From: Candidatus Saccharimonadales bacterium
GTDB lineage: Bacteria; Patescibacteriota; Saccharimonadia; Saccharimonadales; Saccharimonadaceae
Assembly: GCA_030146045.1 (NCBI GenBank)
Contig: JASLDG010000053.1
Coordinates: 1 to 7,977 of the forward strand
Reading direction: 5' to 3'
DNA length: 7,977 nucleotides
Shown: piece after piece, positions 1-5,840 of the stretch
Numbering within the stretch: the stretch's first letter is position 1
How the letters are laid out: every line of letters starts with the position of its first letter
Notes under the pieces: model-generated
The model's database searches: none
What the model was told of the DNA's origin: nothing
What the model saw: only the letters and a program-made list of their open reading frames with translations
Position numbers and translations under genes: made by a program

Positions 1-780
1 GATCGGGTGCGATGTCCACCCCATAAATTCATTGTGGTTAAATTCCGAATACTGATTCCAAAATGCCATATTCTTAGCTGTTTCATTCCAGCTAATCTTC
101 CACTTATACGCGACCGAACCCGTTTTCATGCCGCTATATACCACGGGAGTTTTGCCAACCGCCAGCAGCGCCAACTGTTTCGCTTCGTTCTGTGCCGTCG
201 TTACTTCCGGCAACCATTCCCGGCTTTCTTCCTCAAGCCATTTGGCAGCAGACGACACTTCTTCGATCGCCCCAGCAGGTACCACGCCAAAATTCACCAA
301 GAGAACGACCAATGCTCGCAGATGTGCAAACATTGCCATGCGTGGTTGCACTCCTGTCGGGAGCATGACGTGTGCAATCGATTGGTGCCCGGCCACCTCG
401 ACCAGCTTACCGCCACTGGCAATCACCCCCACCTGTGCAAATCTATCGCGTGCCTGCTGTAAACAGCTGAGTGTTTCTTCGGTATTACCAGAATAACTAC
501 TGGCGATTACCAATGTATGGTCATTCACATACCCCGGGAGGTTGTAGTCGCGCACAATCTCAAACGGCACCGGCAAAAGCGCAGTCAACCAGTCTTTGAG
601 CACTAGCCCGGCAAGCGCCGACCCGCCCATACCCGTCAGAACAATCCGTTCCAACGGCCGGCCATCGTGGATGTCATCAACAATCGTTACATCCGTCTCA
701 AGCTGTTGCCATTCTTTGGCTGCTACTTTTAATGCCCCATGCGGGTCTTTTTGCGCTATTACTGAAAGATCGTCAAGCAT
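1..780 (-). CDS. Bifunctional phosphoglucose/phosphomannose isomerase, SIS-domain family (3' end cut off by window edge)
   Basis: The frame is open from the ATG at 780 to base 1, giving 260 residues with no stop; family members are usually 300-350 residues, so the C-terminal end lies outside. The protein should interconvert glucose 6-phosphate and fructose 6-phosphate, and mannose 6-phosphate and fructose 6-phosphate, in the cytoplasm. Two sugar-isomerase (SIS) halves are visible. The first has GMGGSALAG at residues 50-58, SYSGNTEET at about 95-103 (phosphate-binding serine/threonine loop) and PTGVQPR at 141-147. The second contains NETAK (Glu233) and NHNEF (His249). Known biochemistry of the archaeal enzyme (Pyrobaculum) assigns catalysis to a Glu and a His 16 residues apart, and the same 16-residue spacing occurs here. 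The start is supported by GGGAGGG at 785-791, five to seven bases upstream. The gene is divergent from the 898 gene. Family assignment is firm; dual substrate use is inferred from the family. Confidence 0.9.
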   Translation of the reverse strand, partial: MLDDLSVIAQKDPHGALKVAAKEWQQLETDVTIVDDIHDGRPLERIVLTGMGGSALAGLVLKDWLTALLPVPFEIVRDYNLPGYVNDHTLVIASSYSGNTEETLSCLQQARDRFAQVGVIASGGKLVEVAGHQSIAHVMLPTGVQPRMAMFAHLRALVVLLVNFGVVPAGAIEEVSSAAKWLEEESREWLPEVTTAQNEAKQLALLAVGKTPVVYSGMKTGSVAYKWKISWNETAKNMAFWNQYSEFNHNEFMGWTSHPI

Positions 781-791
781 ACTTCCCTCCC

Positions 792-885
792 TTTAGTCGC
801 GCCATATTTCACCGGGCACGAGTCTTGTACTCATATCTCTTTCTATGATACACTTTTTAGTAACAAAGCATAAGTATATTTTTGT
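792..885. promoter_or_regulatory. Divergent AT-rich promoter region, elements not resolved
   Basis: This spacer separates the isomerase gene (minus) from the 898 gene (plus), so promoters for both should lie here. The best -10 candidate for the plus gene is TATGAT at 844-849. On the minus strand the overlapping bases 845-850 read TATCAT, so the two genes may share an overlapping -10. No convincing -35 sits 16-18 bp from either: TTGTAC at 825-830 is only 13 bp from the plus-strand candidate. The placement is therefore weak. Confidence 0.3.
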
Positions 886-897
886 AAGAGGTGGGAT

Positions 898-1401
898 ATG
901 ACAACAGATACGACAGATGATCAAGAATTGGCGCGTGCGCTCGCTGGCATGAATAGCGAACTGGCTCAAACAGCTGAACCGGCTGCCGGTCTTGCGTTCG
1001 AAGAAACTCCGGCTGCAGCACCAGAGGTGTCACCTGTCGCTCCTGTTGCAGCTCCAGTTGCGCCCCCCGCTCCTGTTACTCCTGATCCAGTCGCACCTGT
1101 AGTCGACGAACCAGCGCCAACCGCTGACTTCGCGGCAGCACCTGCGCCTACGGCCAATAACGGCGATCTTGATAGTATCAAAAAGGACGCACTTGATGCG
1201 CTCCGCCCTCTCGTTGACAAACTGACCGTCCCAGCTGACGAAAAGTTTGACACCTACCTCCTCCTTCTTCGTTCAACCGACGACAAAACACTTATCGCTC
1301 CAGCGCACGCTGCAGCTAAGGAAATCCCTGACGAAGCTCGTCGTGCACAGGCCCTGCTTGATGTCATCAAAGAAATCGACTACCTCAACAACAAAGGCTA
1401 G
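898..1401 (+). CDS. Conserved-looking hypothetical protein, acidic with Ala/Pro-rich linker and C-terminal helical domain
   Basis: This 167-residue protein has no function I can recognise. It starts at the ATG at 898 behind an AGAGGTGGG ribosome binding site at about 887-895, rather close to the start. Three parts can be seen: a short acidic N-terminus (1-25, many Thr and Asp), a low-complexity linker of Ala, Pro and Val (about 27-88), and a compact helical C-terminal domain (about 92-165) with regular hydrophobic spacing and mixed charge. There is no signal peptide or membrane segment, so it is probably cytoplasmic. The linker resembles flexible tethers joining a short N-terminal peptide to a folded domain. 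The gene is monocistronic, divergent from the isomerase gene, and closed by the hairpin terminator at 1441-1469. The large opposite-strand frame at 966-1253 is a shadow of the GC-rich linker. Confidence 0.8.
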   Translation: MTTDTTDDQELARALAGMNSELAQTAEPAAGLAFEETPAAAPEVSPVAPVAAPVAPPAPVTPDPVAPVVDEPAPTADFAAAPAPTANNGDLDSIKKDALDALRPLVDKLTVPADEKFDTYLLLLRSTDDKTLIAPAHAAAKEIPDEARRAQALLDVIKEIDYLNNKG

Positions 1402-1440
1402 TCGCCCTCTTTACATTCCCTGGCTCGACCAGAAAATAGC

Positions 1441-1469
1441 AAAACACCCCTCCTTACGAGGGGTGTTTT
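1441..1469. terminator. Bidirectional intrinsic terminator between convergent genes
   Basis: AAAACACCCCTC (1441-1452) and GAGGGGTGTTTT (1458-1469) form a perfect 12-bp stem around a 5-base CTTAC loop. The A/T ends of the stem give a U tract on either strand, and the minus-strand transcript continues with GCTATTTTC. It lies 39 bp after the stop of the 898 gene and 21 bp after the stop of the 471-residue surface protein, so it can end both convergent transcripts. Confidence 0.92.
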
Positions 1470-1490
1470 CGTTCAAGTGATAATCAGCGA

Positions 1491-2906
1491 TTATTTCTTG
1501 GCTGATTGATCAGCTGGTGTTTCGATTTTTTCGGTAGGATGCGTAGTAACATCATCCTTCTTTAATGTCGTTGCGCCCTGCTGACCCTGGACTGATTCAA
1601 GCATATGCTGGAGGTCACGACGGCTACGAAGGTAGTAGACAACTCCGAAGGTAATGGCAGCGATGGCAACAAGACTCATGATAACCTCAGCAGGACCAGT
1701 CGTTGGCAAGCTTGCGGCAACACAGTTACCCTTGGCGTCAACAACTTCACCTTGCTTTGGTACACATCCACATCGTGCGTCACCGGCTGGAATCCCTGGC
1801 TTACATTCGTTCGCAGCACACTTTACGTCAACTTTTACGCTGGCAGAGTCTGATTTCGAACCGCCCGATGTAAGGATTGCGACAGTATTGGTGAGCGTAC
1901 TTGTTCCACAGGTAAGATCTTTTTGTGGAGCGACGACAGCTGAGTAAGTAACTACCGCATTACCACCGGCAGCATAGTTGCCGATATTGATTCCTGAGGT
2001 AGCGACATTATCGCTGACACCCAATCCGCTTGGATTTGCCGTATTGTACAGTTTAGTGCTTCCGGCAACATAGAGCATACCTTTTGGCAGTACGTCTCGG
2101 ATATTCACATCGTTCTGTGCAGTTGTTCCCGTATTGGTATAAATGACTTTGTAATCAACTTTTTCACCTGGCTGGGCGACATATGATTTCTGCCACTGTT
2201 TTTTACCTGTTGGCGATACTTGTTTTTGCACTGTAAAGTTAGGAGCATCAACACGGAACTTGTAAACCACAAACCCTGAGTATTCAGCACATCCAGGTAG
2301 TACACCGTTCAAGCTATCGTAACCAAGGAGCGCACCAGTACTAAAGACTGAGTCTGGCAACACCTGACCATTGACTGGACCGTTACTGGTAACGGTTGCT
2401 GAACCCGCTAGGTATTTGAGCGCAACATCGACATTTGAGGTAACGAATGCTTCATCCCATACTTCACGTGGATTCGCGTTGCTTGCTGAAATAATACTGC
2501 TTACCGTACCACGCTCGCCTGGTTTTACAACCGATGGCATCTTCGTGCGAAGTGTCACGTCTTTGGCGATACCAACGCCGCTTGCGTTCAAACTCGTTTT
2601 GGCGTTGTTATGGTAGTATGTCATCACTTCGTACTGCTTGCCTGGCTGGACCTGCATCTCATTGACGTAATCGCCAACACCAGCTTCACGGATTCGGACA
2701 AAGTTGCGTTCGTTGCCAACCTTTTTATTGTCGGTGATCGAGTTAAAGGTAATGTAGTCCGCACCTGTTTCGCCACTCGTGGTTGGGCGCTCAGGACCCC
2801 AAGCCATGACCTGTGAGCTGATACCGATACCAACAATGGCTGCTGATACTGCGACAACTGAGGCGAGGCGCATGTTTACGTTTTTGAATGTTTGTGTGAG
2901 TTTCAT
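1491..2906 (-). CDS. Secreted DUF11-type surface protein with LPTTG cell-wall sorting signal
   Basis: This 471-residue protein is probably exported and anchored at the cell surface. Residues 1-35 form a signal peptide (basic start, hydrophobic 14-30, likely cut after VMA at 35). Residues about 45-219 are a beta-rich extracellular domain. Residues about 223-361 match the conserved DUF11 repeat style (AQPGEKVDYKVIYTNTG at 244-260, the DVLPKGM stretch, and LTNT before a closing strand), a fold used in bacterial surface stalks. A Cys-containing segment follows (Cys363, 368, 379, 381, 395), then LPTTG at 400-404, a membrane helix at about 408-426 and RSRR at 427-430. The charged tail of about 41 residues after RSRR is far longer than in typical sortase substrates. 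The start is supported by AAAGGAT at 2914-2920. It is the second gene of an operon, 30 bp after the 602-residue membrane protein. The function is not known; adhesion or host contact is only inference. Confidence 0.85.
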   Translation of the reverse strand: MKLTQTFKNVNMRLASVVAVSAAIVGIGISSQVMAWGPERPTTSGETGADYITFNSITDNKKVGNERNFVRIREAGVGDYVNEMQVQPGKQYEVMTYYHNNAKTSLNASGVGIAKDVTLRTKMPSVVKPGERGTVSSIISASNANPREVWDEAFVTSNVDVALKYLAGSATVTSNGPVNGQVLPDSVFSTGALLGYDSLNGVLPGCAEYSGFVVYKFRVDAPNFTVQKQVSPTGKKQWQKSYVAQPGEKVDYKVIYTNTGTTAQNDVNIRDVLPKGMLYVAGSTKLYNTANPSGLGVSDNVATSGINIGNYAAGGNAVVTYSAVVAPQKDLTCGTSTLTNTVAILTSGGSKSDSASVKVDVKCAANECKPGIPAGDARCGCVPKQGEVVDAKGNCVAASLPTTGPAEVIMSLVAIAAITFGVVYYLRSRRDLQHMLESVQGQQGATTLKKDDVTTHPTEKIETPADQSAKK

Positions 2907-2936
2907 GATATATCCTTTCGCTATTTGTTATATGTT

Positions 2937-4745
2937 TTATACGTTATTTGGATCAATTGTACCGTTTGGAGTTGTACCGCCGTTGCCATCAGGTGCGTTG
3001 GCACCAGGCTCAACAGTGTTGCCGCCAGTGTTTGTTTCGGTGCTCGCACCTGGAACGGTGACACCAGTGCCAGTATCCTCTGTCGTCGTAGGAGTCGTCT
3101 CGGTCGTTGTCGTTGCATCTGGGCTACCCGTGCCATTACCCGCTGTATCAGGATGCTGTGTTGGTTCCGTCTCGCTCGTATCAGCCGTTACCCCAGACAA
3201 GTCAGGAGTGAGTGATGTGTCTTTCTCTGGTTTCGACGGTGGAGTAACCGGAGTCTCAGGTGTCTCTGGAGTTGGCGGAGTGACTGGAGTAACAGGTGTA
3301 ACAGGAGTTACGGGAGTCTCCGGCGTCCCTGGAGTTACAGGAGTCTCTCCACCTGTACCCTGTGGTGGTACGTAATTGTGCTGCACTGGCTGCGAGCTTT
3401 GCTCATATTGCTGTACTGGAGCGGGCGCTTCTTCTGGTAATATCTTTACCGGCTGACCACATGGAAGGCGAATACCTGTATCTTTGCTGAGCATAATGAT
3501 TTTGTCATTAGGATCAGCTTTGGTTACTTCAGTATCCCAGTGTACCGTACCGTCAGCATCAATGTACGCAGATTGGTAGTGGCTTGGCATATCCTGCACA
3601 TTATAGTGGGTTCGTACATATTCGGTGGTCAGATGAGCAAACTTGTCTTTCGTCTCACCATCAGCATGAAGGAATTCACCGACTCGTGCAGAGTACTGTT
3701 CCATCGTCTCGCCTTCACGAATGCGGTAGTCTTCTGGAATCTGAGCTAGCGCATCTTTGTTACCTGCTTCGACTTCTTGAATCTGATACATCTGCGCAGC
3801 TAGTTCGTTCGGGCTACGGTTATATTGGGTGGCAAGTTTGTTGATCGTCTCGTCTTTAGTCAATGAAACATCAATGTTGTTAAAGTCATTATTAACACGA
3901 CCGTTCTCTAGCAGCCACTGTGCTTGATCGTGGCGAGAATTTGCGCCAAGTTCAAGGATTTCTTGTGGGTTCATACCAGTAAGGTTGTTGTGGATTTCGT
4001 TGCTTACAGTCTGAGGTCCTTCAGGATCAGAAACTGGCGCAGGAGTCGCACCGCGATCACCGCCACCGAAAGAAGGGAAATCCCATAGGTGACCTTTCGT
4101 AGCAAGAAAAGCGCCGCCAATTGCTACAACACCAACAGCAGTTTTCACTTTATTCCATCGAAGATACTTTTCATATTCTTCGTCGGTCATATTATCAATT
4201 TTTTCTTCCAGTGCCGCACGCTTTTCCGCTTTTCGACCATTCCACTTTGACAGCGCAAGCATCGAATTACCCCAAACGCCAGCCCCTTGTACAAGGCCTA
4301 GTTTATTCATGATGCGACCGCGCAAGCCAACAACAACTTCGCTTTCTTCTTCGTCTTCGTACTCAGCCTCTTCTTCCTGCTCTTCCGACGCGTGTTCAGC
4401 TTGGCTCTGCTCAGCAGCTGGTACCTCAGCTGGGGCTTCGTTAATAGTAAAGCCTTGTATATCCTTAATAAGTTGAGCGTAGCGCTCCTGCATTTCATCT
4501 TGGCTGATGTCAGTTGCAGCCACAATATTGCGTACCTCTTGCGCCGCAAGACGTGCCAACGCAGTTTTCTGACGATCGGTAAGATCGGCTGGTGCAAACT
4601 CATTTACAAAGTCGACCGCAATATCACCGGGCTCATTATATTCAGGAGCATTTGCTCGCTCGTGCTGATTTGGTGCGCCTTCTGCCGCTTGCGAGGCATC
4701 ATCAAGGGGAGCCGGCACATTGCCGGTACGGGGTTCGGTGTTCAT
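2937..4745 (-). CDS. Single-pass membrane protein with acidic cytoplasmic part, LysM-like segment and Pro/Thr-rich outer tail
   Basis: This 602-residue protein matches no family I can name securely. It has no N-terminal signal peptide. One hydrophobic segment (about 200-217, KVKTAVGVVAIGGAFLATKG) is preceded by many Lys and Arg, which predicts residues 1-199 inside and the rest outside. The inner part has a strongly acidic run at about 116-136. Outside, residues about 293-320 (KDETINKLATQYNRSPNELA) resemble a degenerate LysM peptidoglycan-binding motif, and YRIREGETMEQYSARVG at 340-356 could be a second. LPCGQPV at 427-433 carries the only Cys. From 467 to 506 runs a TPV/TPET repeat, then a Thr/Gly/Asn-rich tail without a sorting signal. 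The start uses AGGA about 9 bp upstream and the promoter at 4793-4821. It is first in an operon with the LPTTG protein, suggesting a joint role in the envelope. LysM assignment is tentative. Confidence 0.8.
   Translation of the reverse strand: MNTEPRTGNVPAPLDDASQAAEGAPNQHERANAPEYNEPGDIAVDFVNEFAPADLTDRQKTALARLAAQEVRNIVAATDISQDEMQERYAQLIKDIQGFTINEAPAEVPAAEQSQAEHASEEQEEEAEYEDEEESEVVVGLRGRIMNKLGLVQGAGVWGNSMLALSKWNGRKAEKRAALEEKIDNMTDEEYEKYLRWNKVKTAVGVVAIGGAFLATKGHLWDFPSFGGGDRGATPAPVSDPEGPQTVSNEIHNNLTGMNPQEILELGANSRHDQAQWLLENGRVNNDFNNIDVSLTKDETINKLATQYNRSPNELAAQMYQIQEVEAGNKDALAQIPEDYRIREGETMEQYSARVGEFLHADGETKDKFAHLTTEYVRTHYNVQDMPSHYQSAYIDADGTVHWDTEVTKADPNDKIIMLSKDTGIRLPCGQPVKILPEEAPAPVQQYEQSSQPVQHNYVPPQGTGGETPVTPGTPETPVTPVTPVTPVTPPTPETPETPVTPPSKPEKDTSLTPDLSGVTADTSETEPTQHPDTAGNGTGSPDATTTTETTPTTTEDTGTGVTVPGASTETNTGGNTVEPGANAPDGNGGTTPNGTIDPNNV
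3228..3347 (-). repeat. In-gene 9-bp tandem repeat encoding a Thr-Pro-Val/Thr-Pro-Glu-Thr tract
   Basis: On the plus strand the unit reads roughly ggagtaaca with variation at third positions, in near-tandem array. On the coding strand it gives residues 467-506 of the 602-residue membrane protein, with four consecutive TPV units in the middle. Such tracts act as extended cell-wall-spanning stalks in surface proteins (known of Pro/Thr-rich surface proteins). Third-position differences suggest it is not a very recent expansion. Confidence 0.85.
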
Positions 4746-4792
4746 TGTGGTGGTTCCTATTTAGTGTTTGTTTTTGCTTTTGTTCTGTATTT

Positions 4793-4821
4793 AACTTAGC
4801 ATAAGTGCGTTAAATTGTCAA
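4793..4821 (-). promoter_or_regulatory. Sigma70-type promoter of the surface-protein operon
   Basis: On the minus strand TTGACA (4816-4821) is followed after exactly 17 bp by TAAGTT (4793-4798), and TGC immediately before the -10 makes an extended -10 box. Transcription would start near 4786, leaving a leader of about 40 bases before the ATG at 4745. Two further TTGACA copies lie upstream at 4824-4829 and 4845-4850. Confidence 0.75.
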
Positions 4822-4912
4822 TATGTCAAGCGCAAAATACCCCCTGTCAATAGGATTTTTACTCTGTTAGAAAATGTAGTTTTTGCAACATAAGAAAATA
4901 AGCAAGAGAACA

Positions 4913-4934
4913 GCCCGCCGGTTTCCCGACGGGC
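4913..4934 (-). terminator. Intrinsic terminator of the leucine-zipper gene
   Basis: GCCCG (4913-4917) pairs with CGGGC (4930-4934) and CGG (4919-4921) with CCG (4926-4928), with one C/A mismatch and a 4-base loop. It lies 16 bp beyond the stop of the minus-strand gene at 4951. The transcript continues into a U-rich stretch (TGTTCTCTTGCTTATTTTC), a moderately good tail. Confidence 0.75.
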
Positions 4935-4950
4935 GATAGGTAGTATATAC

Positions 4951-5712
4951 CTAGCTCTTGTCGCTCTCCTCCAGCGCCATCTGCACCTTCATGCGGAACA
5001 GTGCCAGGGTATCGTTACGCTGCCGCAAATCTCCAGCCGACTGCTCCAGCCGATTATTCGTTTCGGTCAGCACCGCGTTTTCTTCCAGGAGGCCTGCATT
5101 TTCAGCCTCCAGTCGCGTCGTTTCACGACGAAGTTCGACAACTTCAGCCTCACAATCCTCCGCTCCGAGACGCAGCGTCCGTTCTGACACTTCCATGCCA
5201 ACACCGCGCAAGGACTTCGCGTTTCCGCGCAGCCCGAGCGGCGACAAGAGGTTGAAAGCCTCGTTGACCTGCGCGTACGAAACGTCGAATTCCTTCGACA
5301 ATTCAGCGTGCAGCTTCTCCACATACTGCTCGGCCTGTAGTCCGTTATGAATCCTTCCCTTCTCTCCAGCCTCACGCTTGAGTAGCTCGTGCAGTTGCAC
5401 CAGCAACTCTGTGATATGCAGCGTTGGCTTGATCGACTGCAGCTCGGCAACCAGGGCTGTATCCGCGGCCTTGCTGCAGTCATATTCCTCTGCGGTGATG
5501 GGTGTCCCCGTGGCAGCATCACGCGTGACGTAGATCACCTGACGCTTCTCGAGACTATCGATTGCCGTGAAACAGAAGCCACGCTCCTGCTGACTCGACG
5601 GGCGTCCCCTCAACAAGCAATCGACAACCGGCCGATCACTCGTTCCCATGGGACCCGTGGCGATCGCTCGTGCAATCGTCTTCTCGGCGTGCCTAACGGA
5701 TGAAATGGTCAT
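4951..5712 (-). CDS. Hypothetical protein with C-terminal seven-heptad leucine zipper
   Basis: I do not recognise this 253-residue protein. The start at 5712 is chosen because AAGGAG lies 5 bp upstream (5718-5723); the frame extends 11 codons further to 5745, but that start lacks a ribosome site. The N-terminal 80 residues are probably a small alpha/beta domain. Residues about 90-185 are mainly helical (TELLVQLHELLKREAGEKG, then a segment with NEAFNLLSPLGLRGNAKSLRG). Residues about 188-242 form a coiled coil with Leu at every seventh position: 194, 201, 208, 215, 222, 229 and 236. Asn occupies the partner core position in four heptads. There is no signal peptide or membrane helix, so it should be a cytoplasmic oligomer. 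It is monocistronic, with its own promoter and terminator. Sampled stretches are somewhat GC-richer than the adjacent surface genes, a weak hint of separate origin. Confidence 0.82.
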   Translation of the reverse strand: MTISSVRHAEKTIARAIATGPMGTSDRPVVDCLLRGRPSSQQERGFCFTAIDSLEKRQVIYVTRDAATGTPITAEEYDCSKAADTALVAELQSIKPTLHITELLVQLHELLKREAGEKGRIHNGLQAEQYVEKLHAELSKEFDVSYAQVNEAFNLLSPLGLRGNAKSLRGVGMEVSERTLRLGAEDCEAEVVELRRETTRLEAENAGLLEENAVLTETNNRLEQSAGDLRQRNDTLALFRMKVQMALEESDKS

Positions 5713-5717
5713 AGTAA

Positions 5718-5723
5718 CTCCTT
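5718..5723 (-). promoter_or_regulatory. Ribosome binding site fixing the start of the leucine-zipper gene
   Basis: AAGGAG on the minus strand, with a 5-bp spacer to the ATG at 5712, favours this start over the in-frame ATG at 5745, which has no purine-rich site in front. Confidence 0.8.
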
Positions 5724-5768
5724 GGTAGACGACAAGAACTCTCACACCTCACGATATGAGTAAGAGGT

Positions 5769-5797
5769 ACTATATCATGATAACTACAAAATAACAA
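5769..5797 (-). promoter_or_regulatory. Sigma70-type promoter of the leucine-zipper gene
   Basis: On the minus strand TTGTTA (5792-5797) and TATAGT (5769-5774) are separated by exactly 17 bp. The start of transcription would be near 5762, leaving a leader of about 50 bases. The -35 box lies inside the 3' arm of the groEL terminator hairpin. Confidence 0.7.
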
Positions 5798-5823
5798 GAG
5801 GCTGCAATGTGCAGCCTCTTGTT
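5793..5823 (-). terminator. Intrinsic terminator of the groES-groEL operon
   Basis: AACAAGAGGCTGCA (5793-5806) pairs perfectly with TGCAGCCTCTTGTT (5810-5823), a 14-bp stem with a 3-base loop. It lies 17 bp after the groEL stop. Read on the minus strand the stem ends in TTGTT and continues ATTTTG, giving a U-rich tail. Confidence 0.9.
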
Positions 5824-5840
5824 CCTATCATGGAGAAGGA

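Noticed and set aside
7..496. Two plus-strand open frames at the left edge
   Set aside because: They are antisense to the isomerase, whose minus-strand frame carries intact SIS motifs and catalytic residues.
3228..3347. Possible CRISPR or intergenic tandem array
   Set aside because: Unit is 9 bp, in frame with the coding sequence, no spacers; it is a protein-coding repeat.
2779..3375. 198-codon plus-strand frame with Gly/Val repeats
   Set aside because: It is the reverse reading of the Thr/Pro repeat in the 602-residue membrane protein; collagen-like appearance is an artefact of the 9-bp unit.
5713..5745. Upstream ATG extending the leucine-zipper protein by 11 residues
   Set aside because: No ribosome binding site at that ATG, whereas AAGGAG lies 5 bp before the ATG at 5712.
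5739..5766. Small hairpin in the leader of the leucine-zipper gene
   Set aside because: Only 4-bp stems with internal loops, and its outer stem straddles the inferred transcription start; too weak to call a regulator.
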